From NCBI GenBank assembly GCA_013368795.1, contig JABFXX010000231.1, positions 1 through 64,000 on the forward strand: DNA of 64,000 bases. The letters run 5' to 3'. The first letter of the stretch is position 1, and each line of letters starts with the position of its first letter. Below are positions 10,519 through 20,050 of the stretch, piece by piece. Source of the DNA: Kofleriaceae bacterium. GTDB taxonomy: Bacteria > Myxococcota_A > Polyangia > Haliangiales > Haliangiaceae. Made by a program: the position numbers and the translations under genes. The notes beneath the pieces are model-generated. The model was not told the DNA's origin. It ran no database searches and saw only the letters and a program-made list of their open reading frames with translations.

Positions 10519-10532
10519 GCACGCGATGTGCC
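10519..10532 (-). promoter_or_regulatory. Candidate sigma54-type -24/-12 element TGGCACATCGCGTGCT (hydrolase)
   Basis: GG-N10-GC on minus strand; -12 C is 14 nt from ATG 10505. No upstream dyad found. Confidence 0.4.
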
Positions 10533-10539
10533 ACTGCCG

Positions 10540-11436
10540 CTACGCGATCGCCGCGGCGGGAGGGAGCCAGATGCCGACCTTCGTGCCGCGATCGGGCGAG
10601 CTCGCGATCGCGAGGTGACCGCCGGCGGCGCGAACGACGCGGTCCACGCTCGGCATGCCGAGGCCCGCACCGGCCACGCCCTGGTGCTCGACCTCGACGA
10701 CGATCCACGCGCCGGCCGGTTCCGGCTCGCTCGTCCCGACGATGCGGTAGGACGTCGACACGATCACGCGATCCTTCGGCTCGCTCGCGTCGCATGCGTT
10801 GACGACGAGGTTCAGCAGGATGCGCTCGAGGTCGGCCGCCGAGATCCGCACCGTCGGGAGAGGGTTCTCGAGCCGCGTGGTCAGGAGGACGCGCTCGTTC
10901 GTGATCGCGTGCAGCGTGACGAGCAGGTCGGCGATCACCATGTTGACGTCGAGCTCGTGCGCTGTCTGGTCGGTGTTCGCCGTCGAGATCCGGCGCAGGA
11001 TCGCCGTCAGCCGTTTGCAGCCGTCGACGAGGACTCCGGCGAGCTCGCCCGGGCTCACCGCGCTGAGCGCGTCGGCGGCGAACACCATCGGCACGAGCGC
11101 GTTGCGGGCATCGTGCGCGACGATCGACGCGATCATGCCGACCGACACGGAGTCATCGAACGCCGCGCGCAACGTCGCGAGCTCGACGGCGAGGCGGCTG
11201 ACCGCGGCGAGGTCGTCGACGGTCGCCGATGTCGACAGCCGGATCACCGTCTCGTCGTCGATCCGTACCGCGGGCTCCTGCAGGTCGTCGACCAGGTGGA
11301 CCGTCCACGGCCTCTCGGCAACGTCGGCAACCGCGAGGCCAGCGCGACCGAGTGCCTGCGCGAGGGCCGCACGCCGTGCATCGTCCGGGCACAACAACAC
11401 CACAGGCTGCATGCCTTCGAGGTGCAGCAAATACAT
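10540..11436 (-). CDS. Sensor histidine kinase (HisKA-like and HATPase)
   Basis: IASIVAHDARNALVPMVF, ILLNLVVNACDAS, GAGLGMPSVDRVVRAAGGHL. Confidence 0.8.
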   Translation of the reverse strand: MYLLHLEGMQPVVLLCPDDARRAALAQALGRAGLAVADVAERPWTVHLVDDLQEPAVRIDDETVIRLSTSATVDDLAAVSRLAVELATLRAAFDDSVSVGMIASIVAHDARNALVPMVFAADALSAVSPGELAGVLVDGCKRLTAILRRISTANTDQTAHELDVNMVIADLLVTLHAITNERVLLTTRLENPLPTVRISAADLERILLNLVVNACDASEPKDRVIVSTSYRIVGTSEPEPAGAWIVVEVEHQGVAGAGLGMPSVDRVVRAAGGHLAIASSPDRGTKVGIWLPPAAAIA

Positions 11437-11483
11437 GTTTCAAGTGGTGCCGAACGCGCCAGAAAACCGCGCGGTTCGCGCCA

Positions 11484-12500
11484 TCACCGCCGGATGCGCG
11501 CGCGCGTCGGGTTCGTGCCGGTCCACCGGCGATAGGCGCGCCGGAACCCGCTGACGTCCTCGAAGCCGAGCAGGAACGCGACCTCGGTGACCGAGACCTT
11601 GCGCGTCTGGAGCAGCCGATCCGCCATGTCTCGCCGAGCATCCTCGACGAGGACGCGGTGGGTGACGCCGAGGTCCTGGAGGTGGCGCTGCAGCGTTCGC
11701 GGCGACGAGTGGAGCGCACGCGCCGTCGCCTGCAGCGAGGGCCGGCCTCCGCGCAGCGTCCGCGTGATCGCCTGCGTCACGCGATGGAGCAGCGAGCCGG
11801 TATCCGGAAGGCGCGCGACGAGGTCCTTCATGTAGCGATCGAGGATCGCCGCGAGGCCCGGTCTGGCCGTCTTCACCGGCATCTCGAGCTGATCTGCCGC
11901 GAACACCAGCTCCGAGCTCGGACAGGAGAACCGGACGGGACAGCGAAACACCGCGCGATGCACCTTCGTATCCGACGGCGCGCGGTGCATGAACCTGACC
12001 TCGTGGATGCGGAACGTGCGGCCGACGAGCTCCCGCGCGCGCAGCACGACGAACGCGAAGAATGCCTCGGCGCGATGTCGCTCGTCGTGGACGACGCGGT
12101 GCAGGCGCGCGAACCGCCCGCTGCGCACGAGGTGGAGCTCGAGATCATCGCCGAGCAGGCGGTAGAACCTCACGATCCGCTCGATCGCGTCGTCGAGCGT
12201 CGCGCTCGCCCACAGCGCGTAGTCGAGGGCATCCATCGTGCCGATGCCCGAGCGCTCGGCGAGGTGCAGGCCGAACGCGGGGTCGTGTGATCGGAACGCG
12301 GCGAGCGCCCAGGCGCGTCGGTGAACCGCGAGCGGGATGCGACCCTCGGGATCCTCGAGGCTCGCGGGATCGATCCGGAGCTCGCGTGCGAGCGTGCCGT
12401 TGTTGACGCCACGCGTGCGGGCGTAGCGGAGGACATTGCGGGTCGCGAGGACGCTGACGGTCTGACCGTAGTCCGTCGGGCTTCTCGCGCGATTCCGCAT
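11484..12500 (-). CDS. AraC family transcriptional regulator (arabinose-binding-like N-terminus)
   Basis: C-terminal RTLQRHLQDLGVTHRVLVEDARRDMADRLLQTRKVSVTEVAFLLGFEDVSGFRRAYRRWTGTNPTRAR. Confidence 0.9.
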   Translation of the reverse strand: MRNRARSPTDYGQTVSVLATRNVLRYARTRGVNNGTLARELRIDPASLEDPEGRIPLAVHRRAWALAAFRSHDPAFGLHLAERSGIGTMDALDYALWASATLDDAIERIVRFYRLLGDDLELHLVRSGRFARLHRVVHDERHRAEAFFAFVVLRARELVGRTFRIHEVRFMHRAPSDTKVHRAVFRCPVRFSCPSSELVFAADQLEMPVKTARPGLAAILDRYMKDLVARLPDTGSLLHRVTQAITRTLRGGRPSLQATARALHSSPRTLQRHLQDLGVTHRVLVEDARRDMADRLLQTRKVSVTEVAFLLGFEDVSGFRRAYRRWTGTNPTRARIRR

Positions 12501-12537
12501 GCGGAAACCGTGGCCCTTTCGCGCGGGCGGTGCCAGG

Positions 12538-13317
12538 TCAGCTATGGCGGCGCACGAAGTCGTCGATCAGCTCGCGTGCGATCGACAGCTTCGGCGGAAT
12601 CACGGGTAGCTCGTTCGGCGCGAACCAGCCGGCCTCGAGGATCTCCTCGGGCTCCTCGACGATGTCGCCGCCGGCCCAGCGGGCGGTGAAGCCGATCATC
12701 AGAGAGCCGGTGAACGGCCACGGCTGACTTCCGAAGTACCGGATATCGGCAACCTCGATGCCGGCCTCTTCGCGAATCTCGCGGGCGACCGTCTGCTCCA
12801 GCGTCTCGCCTACCTCGACGAATCCGGCGAGCGTGCTGAAGAACGGCATCCTCGTGCGAGCGTTGCGCGCGAGCAGGCAGCGGCCGTCCCTCTCGACGAG
12901 CACGATGACTGCCGGCGAGAGGCGAGGATATGAGGCGTGGCCGCACGCCGTGCACGTCCTCACGCGCTCGCGCGTAGACCGCGCGGTCGGCGCTCCGCAT
13001 CGTCCGCAGAACCGATGGTCGCGGTCCCACGCGGTCAGGCCGAGAGCGCGCCCGGCGATCCCGAATTCGACGTCGGTGAGAGTCCCGAACAGCTGGCGCA
13101 GCGCGACCGGTTCGGCATCAGGTGGGCCCGCATTGGGCTCGACCAGCCGGGCGAAGCACGCGGTGCCATCGAGGTCCCCGAGATAGAGCGCGTCGTCAGC
13201 GACCTCCGCTACAGGAACGGCGACGTGCGGGTTCCGCGTGACGAAGAGCGAGGCTCCCGTGATCGCGAATACTCGGCCGCGCGAGACCGACGAGGTGATG
13301 CCAGGCGTGAACGTCAC
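12538..13317 (-). CDS. nudC: NADH pyrophosphatase / NUDIX hydrolase, NudC-like
   Basis: Zn ribbon CGRCGAPT...CTACGHASYPRLSPAVIVLV; Nudix box GFVEVGETLEQTVAREIREEAGIE followed by SQPWPFTGSLMIGF. Confidence 0.92.
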   Translation of the reverse strand: MTFTPGITSSVSRGRVFAITGASLFVTRNPHVAVPVAEVADDALYLGDLDGTACFARLVEPNAGPPDAEPVALRQLFGTLTDVEFGIAGRALGLTAWDRDHRFCGRCGAPTARSTRERVRTCTACGHASYPRLSPAVIVLVERDGRCLLARNARTRMPFFSTLAGFVEVGETLEQTVAREIREEAGIEVADIRYFGSQPWPFTGSLMIGFTARWAGGDIVEEPEEILEAGWFAPNELPVIPPKLSIARELIDDFVRRHS

Positions 13318-13347
13318 GGGAGCCGATTACCACGCGCGAGCATTTCG

Positions 13348-13360
13348 CGCAGTGCCTGCG
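13348..13360. promoter_or_regulatory. 13-bp dyad CGCAGTGCCTGCG (CGCAR-N3-YTGCG class)
   Basis: Perfect match to the recurring dyad, in the nudC/hemerythrin divergent gap; no phased GG-N10-GC found. Confidence 0.35.
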
Positions 13361-13453
13361 TCGCGTTCACCGACCCGATTGGAATGCGAATTCATTGCGC
13401 ATTTGGCGACGGTTTTCGGCGGCATGCGCCTTGATACGAGGCCGGGGCACAAG

Positions 13454-13885
13454 ATGGAAGAAATGCATCGGTCGGGGCCCGGTCGCATTCTGGTGGAGCT
13501 CGAGGCGCAACACGCCGAGCTACGCAAGATGATGGATCGCTGCGAGGAGAGCATCGACGAGCTCGAGCAGGGACGCATCGACGTCGCCGATATCGCGAGG
13601 GAGACCGCGCGCCTTCGCCTCGCGTTCACGGCGCACAACACGTTCGAGGAGCAGAGCCTCCGCCCGATCCTGCTCGCGAACGACGCGTTCGGTATCGTTC
13701 GCTGCGATCGGATGATCGAGGATCACATCGCAGAGCATCGCGAGCTGCGCGAGCGGATGCAGGCGGCCACCGACTCGACGGCGCACCTTCGCGATGTGAT
13801 CGAGACATTGCGCGCGCACCTCGATGCCGAGGAGCGCTACCTCCTGACCGCCAAGGTCCTCCGCGCGCACGCCGTCGGCGAGTGA
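13454..13885 (+). CDS. Hemerythrin HHE-type cation-binding domain protein
   Basis: LVELEAQHAELRKMMDRCEE...FTAHNTFEEQSLRPIL...MIEDHIAEHRELRERM...HLDAEERYLL; alternative start 13424. Confidence 0.8.
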   Translation: MEEMHRSGPGRILVELEAQHAELRKMMDRCEESIDELEQGRIDVADIARETARLRLAFTAHNTFEEQSLRPILLANDAFGIVRCDRMIEDHIAEHRELRERMQAATDSTAHLRDVIETLRAHLDAEERYLLTAKVLRAHAVGE

Positions 13886-13895
13886 AAGTCTGACC

Positions 13896-14195
13896 CTAGA
13901 GGTCGGACGGGCGCCACGCCTCTTCGACGAGCAGGATCCGGCGCTTCAGCGTCTCCCACAGCGAGCTCGCCCGGTCGAGGTCATCCCAGCAGGCTGCGGA
14001 GAGCTCGATGAGGTAGATGTGGAGCTCGTCGGGCAGCCAGGACGTGAGCTGCTCCGAGACGTAGCGAAGCGTCGAGAAATCGCCGTGAGCAGCCGCCCAG
14101 TCGCCGCTCACGCAGAGCTGGCCGATCTCTCGCGCCGTGTCGTGGCTGTAGGGGAGGGCCTGCATGGACGACGAACGCTGCATTTCGAGGGCCAA
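13896..14195 (-). CDS. Small hypothetical protein
   Basis: 99-aa ORF, plausible codon bias (MQALPYSHDTAREIGQLCVSGDWAAAHGDFSTLRYVSEQ...). Confidence 0.5.
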   Translation of the reverse strand: MALEMQRSSSMQALPYSHDTAREIGQLCVSGDWAAAHGDFSTLRYVSEQLTSWLPDELHIYLIELSAACWDDLDRASSLWETLKRRILLVEEAWRPSDL

Positions 14196-14219
14196 TCGGG
14201 AGTGGCCCTTCGCGAGCGA

Positions 14220-15140
14220 TCAACCGGCGAGCGCCAGGTCACCGCGGATGCGCTCCACGATGCGCTCGTACGCGGCGGTCCCGACGAGGCTCGCGAACAC
14301 GCGCGCGGGCGTGCCCCAGTCGCTCCAGCCACTGCCCGCGACTTGGAGCACCGCGAGGTGGTCCGCGTACGCGAGCACGTCGCGCGAGAAGCTCGACGGG
14401 TGCATGAGCCGGTAGGCCGCCTCGAGCGCGGCGAGCTCGTACACGCCGCCGATCGAGACCGCGTAGCGCTCGAGCGCCGTCGCATGCGTCGGCAGGCAGC
14501 GATGCGCGAGCTTCCAGAACGCGTTGACCGGTCCGGTCTGGATGAACGTGTTCCACAGCCCGCCGCGCCGCCACAGATCTTCGGCGATGTCAGCGCCGGG
14601 CTTCTCGCGAAACTCCGCAACCTCGAACGACGCGACGCCGAGGCGACGGCCGCAGGTGATCCAGCCGTACTCGACCTCGGGTGCGGTCGGGGTGACGCCG
14701 ACGAGCGAGATGCGATCGCGCAGCGGCCCGACCTGCGTCGACGCGAGCGCCTGGAGGATCGGCATCGGGTTCGGGATGTAGTGGTCCGAGGGCAAGAAGA
14801 TGACCCTCGCCGTCCACGACCGCGCGACGATCCGCGCGAGCGGCAGCAGCATGCCGGGCGCGGTGTCGAGGTTGAATGGTTGGACGATCAGCTCGACGCC
14901 TGGGTAACTGAACAGCTGTGCGCGGGCGATCTGTTCGTGATGAGCAGTGACGACGACCGAGATCCGATCGATCGAAGTCAGCTGCATCGCGCGTTCGACG
15001 GTGGTCTGCATCAGCGAGCGATCGCCGGCGAGCACCGCGAACTGTTTGGGCAGGTCGTATCCGTAGAGCGCTCGCGTCAGCGAGGACAGTCGACAGCCTT
15101 CACCACCCGCGAGTATCACCACGTAGGGCTGTTCGGTCAT
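14220..15140 (-). CDS. NDP-sugar nucleotidyltransferase (mannose-1-phosphate guanylyltransferase-like)
   Basis: MTEQPYVVILAGGEGCRLSSLTRALYGYDLPKQFAVLAGDRSLMQTTVERA; start trimmed to 15140. Confidence 0.85.
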   Translation of the reverse strand: MTEQPYVVILAGGEGCRLSSLTRALYGYDLPKQFAVLAGDRSLMQTTVERAMQLTSIDRISVVVTAHHEQIARAQLFSYPGVELIVQPFNLDTAPGMLLPLARIVARSWTARVIFLPSDHYIPNPMPILQALASTQVGPLRDRISLVGVTPTAPEVEYGWITCGRRLGVASFEVAEFREKPGADIAEDLWRRGGLWNTFIQTGPVNAFWKLAHRCLPTHATALERYAVSIGGVYELAALEAAYRLMHPSSFSRDVLAYADHLAVLQVAGSGWSDWGTPARVFASLVGTAAYERIVERIRGDLALAG

Positions 15141-15155
15141 GGCGGGACCGCATGT

Positions 15156-15169
15156 GCACGGTGTACGCC
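15156..15169 (-). promoter_or_regulatory. Candidate sigma54-type promoter TGGCGTACACCGTGCA (nucleotidyltransferase)
   Basis: GG-N10-GC; 30 nt downstream of dyad 15200-15212; -12 C 16 nt from ATG. Confidence 0.5.
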
Positions 15170-15199
15170 AGACGCAAGTACGGCTCCCGCCCGAAATTG

Positions 15200-15212
15200 C
15201 GCAAGGTCTGCG
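15200..15212 (-). promoter_or_regulatory. Dyad UAS candidate CGCAAGGTCTGCG
   Basis: Same 13-mer recurs at 46553-46565; matches CGCAR-N3-YTGCG. Confidence 0.6.
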
Positions 15213-15246
15213 CCGAGCGGGTCCTGAAGCGCAAGACGCGCCGGAT

Positions 15247-16161
15247 TCAGGGTGCGGTTCGCTCGCTCCGGTTGAACAGCTCTCGCCACCACGAGCTCGG
15301 CCAGTGGACGGCGGTGATCGGTACGAAGTCGAGCTCGCGCGCGGCGCGGGTGCCGTCGAGCACGCCGCCGAAGTGAAAGCGGTGAGGGCCGAGGAGCGGC
15401 GCCGGCACCTTGACGTCGGCGCGATGGCTGCGCGCGATCGCGCGCGAGAGCGGCAACGAATCGCGGCCGGGGATGTTGAACACGCCGACCGCCTTGCTCC
15501 GGGTCGTGAGCGCGAGCGCGTAGGCGGCATCCTCGATTGCGAGCACGTTGACGATCGGATCGAAGCCAAAGGGCCGCAGACACACGGGCGACGACAGGTA
15601 GTCCCAGAGCTGGCTGCCGACATCGGGCGCGACGATCTCGGCGCACCGCACGACCGCGATCTGGAGCCGGCTGCCGATGTGTGCGCAGATCGCGAGATCC
15701 GCCTCGACGCGATCGCGCAGCCATTGGGGCGCCTTCGGCGCGAACTCGAGCGGCGACTTCTCGTCGAGCAAGCTCGACCCGGCATTGAGCGAGTAGACCT
15801 CGCCGGAGCTGCGATACACGAGCCGCCGGATCGACGGGTGGTTCGTGCACGCGACGATCAACTCCCGGGCCGCATCGACCGCCGACGCGCCAGGCTTGCG
15901 TCCGCGCTCTGCCGTGCGCTGGTGCTGCGCGCTGTGCACCACGACTTCGATCCCGAGGTCGCGCGCGTCACTCCAGATCAGCTCGCGGAGGTTGCGCGGA
16001 CGGCTCAGATCCGCCTTCCGGTACACGACGTCGGCGTGCTCGCGTATGGGTCGCTCGCCGGTTCCCGTCGCCAGGATCGTCTCGACCTCGCCCGTCGCGA
16101 TGAGTGCCTCGACGAGCGCTGCGCCCAGTGGAGTCGTCGCCCCGGTGACCATCACACGCAT
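15247..16161 (-). CDS. NAD-dependent epimerase/dehydratase (extended SDR)
   Basis: MRVMVTGATTPLGAALVEALIATGEVETILATG...; Rossmann motif, RRLVYRSSGEVYS; start trimmed to 16161. Confidence 0.85.
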   Translation of the reverse strand: MRVMVTGATTPLGAALVEALIATGEVETILATGTGERPIREHADVVYRKADLSRPRNLRELIWSDARDLGIEVVVHSAQHQRTAERGRKPGASAVDAARELIVACTNHPSIRRLVYRSSGEVYSLNAGSSLLDEKSPLEFAPKAPQWLRDRVEADLAICAHIGSRLQIAVVRCAEIVAPDVGSQLWDYLSSPVCLRPFGFDPIVNVLAIEDAAYALALTTRSKAVGVFNIPGRDSLPLSRAIARSHRADVKVPAPLLGPHRFHFGGVLDGTRAARELDFVPITAVHWPSSWWRELFNRSERTAP

Positions 16162-16196
16162 GGAACCTCCGGTCGTCGGACGAGCAAGCGATATGC

Positions 16197-18626
16197 CTAG
16201 CGCTGCGAACGCGCGGCGTACGCATGTCTTGCCGAGGGGGAGTGACGACGTGATGCCGCGTGCGATGCGAGCGTCTTCGACGGAATCGCGATCTTGAGCG
16301 CCGCCTCGATCGTCTTCGCGTAATGCAGCGTGAGCCCCTCGTAGATGTGAGGCGAGACGTCCTCGCGCACGTCGGGCTCGTTCGCCGCCGGAAGGACGAC
16401 GTCGGTGATGCCGCTGCGCCGGGCGGCAAGCAACTTCTCCTTGAGCCCGCTGACCGGCAGCAGGTGACCGCTGAGCGTGATCTCGCCGGTCATCGCGACG
16501 TGCGGTGACACCGACCGCTCGGTGTACAGCGAGATGAGCGCGGTCGCGAGCACGACGCCCGCCGACGGCCCGTCCTTCGGGATGCCGCCCGACGGGAAGT
16601 GGACGTGGAGGTCCTCGACGCCGAACAGCGCAGCATCGATGCCGTAGGCCTCGGCGCTCGCGCGCACCCAGGTGACCGCCGCCTTCGCGGACTCCTCCAT
16701 CACGTCGCCGAGCTGGCCGGTGAACGTCAGCTTGCCGCGGCCGCGAGGGATCCGCCGCGCCTCGACGAGCAGCGTATCGCCGCCGGCCGGCGTCCACGCG
16801 AGGCCGATCGCGACGCCGGGCTCGCGCGTGCGCTCGGCAAGCTCGGTCTCGGAGCGATACATCGGCACGCCGAGCAGCTTGCGGACACCGGTCGGCGTGA
16901 CGAGGCGGCGACCTCGGCGCGACTCGGCGAGCTGGCGGGCGCGCTTGCGGCAGATCGCGGCGATGTGTTGCTCGAGCTTGCGAACGCCGGCCTCGTGCGT
17001 GTAGCTGCCGATGATCTCGCGGATCGCGGCGGCCTCGAACTGGATGTCGCGCGGCACCGCGAGGCCGTGCTCGGCCGAGACGCGCGGCACGAGGTGGCGC
17101 ACCGCGATCTGCAGCTTCTCGTCCTCGACGTAGCCCGGCAGCTCGAGGATCTCCATGCGATCGCGGAGCGCCGGCGGCAGCGGATCGAGGAAGTTCGCGG
17201 TGCACACGAACAGCACGCGCGACAGATCGAACGGCACGTCGATGTAGTTGTCGTGAAACTTCGCGTTCTGATCCGGGTCGAGCACCTCGAGCAGCGCGGC
17301 GTATGGATCGCCGTGGTGCTCGCGTCCGAGCTTGTCGACCTCGTCGAGCAAGAACAGCGGATCGCGGGCACCGGCGCGCTGCAGGCCGCGCAGGATCTGG
17401 CCCGGCATCGCGCCGACGTACGTCCGGCGGTGGCCGCGAATCTCGGCCTCGTCGTGGACGCCGCCGAGCGACACGCGGACGAACTCGCGCCGCATCGCGC
17501 GCGCCATCGACGCGCCGAGCGAGGTCTTGCCGACGCCGGGCGGACCGACGAGACAGAGCACCGGCGCCTTGAGCCCGGCGTTGAGCTTCTGGACCGCGAG
17601 GAACTCGAGGATGCGCTCCTTCACCTTCGACAGGTCGAAGTGATCCTCGTCGAGGATCGCCGCGGCGCGCTTCAGCTCGATTGTCTTGGACGAGACCTTG
17701 GTCCACGGCAGACTCGCGAGCGTCTCGAGATAGGTGCGCGACAGGCTGTACTCTGGCGAGCCGAGCGACATGTGGCCGATCCGTTCGAGCTCGCGCTCGG
17801 CCTCGGCCATCGCATCCGGCGGCAGCCCCGCCGTGCGCAGGTTCTCGCGCAGCGTCGCGACGCCGGCGAGGCCCTCGTCGCTCTCGCCGAGCTCCTTGCG
17901 GATCGCGCTCAGCTGCTCGCGCAGGAGCAGCTCGCGCTGGCGCTCGCCGATCCGCTCCTCGACCTCCGTGTGGAGCTCGTCGCGCAGCTTCTGGGCGGTG
18001 CGCTCGCGGCGGACGATCTCGATCAGCTTCTCGACGCGCCTGCGGACATCGAGCTCTGCGAGCAGGGCATGCCGCTCGGTCGCGACCTCGACGACACCCG
18101 ACGCGACCACATCGGCGAGCGCACCCGGGTCGCTCAGCTGGCGTGAAAACGCGACGAGGTCATCGGGCAATGTCAACGAGTGAGTGACGAGCTCGGCGAC
18201 CAGCTCGACCAGCCGTGTGCGCAGGATCCCGAACGACGCATCGTCATCATCGGGCGCCATGCTCTCGATCCGCTCGACCCTCGCGCGCAGAAACGGATAG
18301 CGCTGTAGCTCCTCACCGAGGCGGATCCGTCCGATCCCATCGAGTGCGATCGGCATCGCGCCGCCGAGCTCGGGAATGCGGTCGGGCCGGCGGACGATCG
18401 CGACCGTGCCGACCGGGTGAAGGTCCTCGATCCGTGGCTCTTCCTGGTCCGGGTTCTTCTGTGCGGCAACCGCGATCAGATCGCCCTCCTTGAGCGATTC
18501 GACGGCGCGCATGAGCGAGGGACGGTTGAGTACGATCGACCGCGACGCATGTGGAAACACCACTGCGGTCTGCAACGACAAGACGGGAAGCTCGAGGAAT
18601 CGAGGCAGGGCCTTGAGGTCGATCAC
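16197..18626 (-). CDS. lon: ATP-dependent protease Lon
   Basis: LELPVLSLQTAVVFPHASRSIVLNRPSLMRAVESL..., LVGPPGVGKTSLGASMARAM, PKDGPSAGVVLATALISLYTERSV; GTG start at 18626. Confidence 0.95.
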   Translation of the reverse strand: MIDLKALPRFLELPVLSLQTAVVFPHASRSIVLNRPSLMRAVESLKEGDLIAVAAQKNPDQEEPRIEDLHPVGTVAIVRRPDRIPELGGAMPIALDGIGRIRLGEELQRYPFLRARVERIESMAPDDDDASFGILRTRLVELVAELVTHSLTLPDDLVAFSRQLSDPGALADVVASGVVEVATERHALLAELDVRRRVEKLIEIVRRERTAQKLRDELHTEVEERIGERQRELLLREQLSAIRKELGESDEGLAGVATLRENLRTAGLPPDAMAEAERELERIGHMSLGSPEYSLSRTYLETLASLPWTKVSSKTIELKRAAAILDEDHFDLSKVKERILEFLAVQKLNAGLKAPVLCLVGPPGVGKTSLGASMARAMRREFVRVSLGGVHDEAEIRGHRRTYVGAMPGQILRGLQRAGARDPLFLLDEVDKLGREHHGDPYAALLEVLDPDQNAKFHDNYIDVPFDLSRVLFVCTANFLDPLPPALRDRMEILELPGYVEDEKLQIAVRHLVPRVSAEHGLAVPRDIQFEAAAIREIIGSYTHEAGVRKLEQHIAAICRKRARQLAESRRGRRLVTPTGVRKLLGVPMYRSETELAERTREPGVAIGLAWTPAGGDTLLVEARRIPRGRGKLTFTGQLGDVMEESAKAAVTWVRASAEAYGIDAALFGVEDLHVHFPSGGIPKDGPSAGVVLATALISLYTERSVSPHVAMTGEITLSGHLLPVSGLKEKLLAARRSGITDVVLPAANEPDVREDVSPHIYEGLTLHYAKTIEAALKIAIPSKTLASHAASRRHSPSARHAYAARSQR

Positions 18627-18640
18627 GATCGTGGAGCGGT

Positions 18641-18654
18641 GCGCGCTGCGTGCC
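18641..18654 (-). promoter_or_regulatory. Candidate sigma54-type promoter TGGCACGCAGCGCGCA (lon)
   Basis: GG-N10-GC with perfect TGGCACG; 19 nt from dyad 18674-18686; -12 C 15 nt from GTG; weak -12. Confidence 0.5.
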
Positions 18655-18673
18655 AAGGCCTGAATCGCGGTCG

Positions 18674-18686
18674 CGCAACTACTGCG
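18674..18686 (-). promoter_or_regulatory. Dyad UAS candidate CGCAACTACTGCG
   Basis: Perfect CGCAR-N3-YTGCG upstream of lon. Confidence 0.6.
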
Positions 18687-18853
18687 TGAGCCACCGTGCC
18701 TTGCGCTACTTGATCCAGCGCAGCGACGAACGCGAGCGGCTCGTCGAGGACGTCGGCGTGCACGACACCTCGTCCATGTGCATGACCGAGCACCTTCTCG
18801 CGGAGGAACTTCACGATGACCTCCACCGATCTCGTCAGCGCATGCGCGGCGCC

Positions 18854-20002
18854 TTAGAGCATTCCGTGGGCTGGGAGGCGTGGCAGCCCGAGCGCGCGCC
18901 CGTTGCGGGCGGGGTCGAAGGCCGCGCCAGAGCGGGGTGATAGGAGGAACCCGCCGGGCGCGAGGCAGGTCGCGAGCATGACCTCGTTGATATCGAGGTG
19001 GGCGCGCCAGCCGGGCCGGGCACGATTCTGAGGGTCGAGCCAGAACGACTCGAGCTCCATGCAAAGACCGTCGAGGGTCGCGAGCTCGTTGAGGAGATAT
19101 CGGGTGTCCTCGTTCGGCGGCTGGATCGTCGCCGCCGCGTGGAGACCGATCACGAGCCCGAGCTCGCGAAACGCGATGCGCTGATCGACGGGCGCTCGCA
19201 GGTCGCACTCGCTGATGTATACGCGCAGACCCGACAGCGCCGAGACGAGCGCGAGCTCGAGGTGGTCGGTGTCGCCGAGGGCCGCGAGCCGTTGCGCGTG
19301 AAACAGGAGCCCGCCAATACCGAGAGGGTCCGAGGTCGCGAGCAGGTCGGGCTCGATCATCGTGGCGAACGAGGCGATCGCAGCGTCGAGGTCGTGCGTG
19401 CCCGATGTCGCCTGGAGCTGGCGATACGTGACGTAGCCGTCGAATGGATCGTGAAGCCCCATCGCACCGACGAGCGGGCGCGAGAGGTCGATGCTCATCT
19501 TCCAGTACATGCGGCTGCCGTGGACGAATCGGCGGAACGCGATGTCCGCGAGGTCGCGCGACCACCGCGCGTAGAGCGGAGACCTCGTCGCGTTCGCGAC
19601 GCGATCGAGCGCGTGCATCCACTTCGTCAGGTAGTGGAAGTACTGGCCGTCGCGCTCCCACTCGATCTGCTCGTCGATCGGTGCGCCGGGCGCACGCTCC
19701 TGCAGCTCCTTGCCGATCCGTAGACCACCCGCGGTCGGTCGCCCGTCGCCGAACCCCTCGGCAAGGCCGCTCAGCCAGCCGGTGCGACGATCATCCGGCC
19801 GGTGCTTGCCGAGCGTGTGATGAACCTGGTGCACGAGGCGGACGGCCAGGTCGGTCTCGCCGAGCGACAGGTAGTTACAGACCGCGAGTGCGTCGGTCCA
19901 CAGATAGCGGGTCGAGTGCGCCCGCCTGCCGAACCTCGTCATGATCCCTCGGCCCTCGTCCAGGCGAGACCGTTGCCGCGTCCATGCCGTCACCGGTTGC
20001 AT
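18854..20002 (-). CDS. Conserved-looking hypothetical protein (about 382 aa)
   Basis: MQPVTAWTRQRSRLDEGRGIMTRFGRRAHSTRYLWTDALAVCNYLSLGETDLAVRLVHQVHHTLGKH...; start chosen at 20002 (ORF track start 20020). Confidence 0.75.
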   Translation of the reverse strand: MQPVTAWTRQRSRLDEGRGIMTRFGRRAHSTRYLWTDALAVCNYLSLGETDLAVRLVHQVHHTLGKHRPDDRRTGWLSGLAEGFGDGRPTAGGLRIGKELQERAPGAPIDEQIEWERDGQYFHYLTKWMHALDRVANATRSPLYARWSRDLADIAFRRFVHGSRMYWKMSIDLSRPLVGAMGLHDPFDGYVTYRQLQATSGTHDLDAAIASFATMIEPDLLATSDPLGIGGLLFHAQRLAALGDTDHLELALVSALSGLRVYISECDLRAPVDQRIAFRELGLVIGLHAAATIQPPNEDTRYLLNELATLDGLCMELESFWLDPQNRARPGWRAHLDINEVMLATCLAPGGFLLSPRSGAAFDPARNGRALGLPRLPAHGML

Positions 20003-20016
20003 CGCGCCTGCCCCGA

Positions 20017-20030
20017 GCAACTCGCATACC
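20017..20030 (-). promoter_or_regulatory. Candidate sigma54-type promoter GGGTATGCGAGTTGCT
   Basis: GG-N10-GC with TTGCT; -12 C 15 nt from ATG 20002; 20 nt from dyad-like 20051-20063. Confidence 0.45.
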
Positions 20031-20050
20031 CGGCAGGCGCGGGAAAATCG

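Noticed and set aside
16599-18146. 515-aa plus ORF antisense to lon
   Set aside because: Shadow frame of lon.
18623-18940. Short ORFs on both strands between lon and the 382-aa gene
   Set aside because: Neither strand gives a convincing protein; the region contains the lon dyad/promoter instead.
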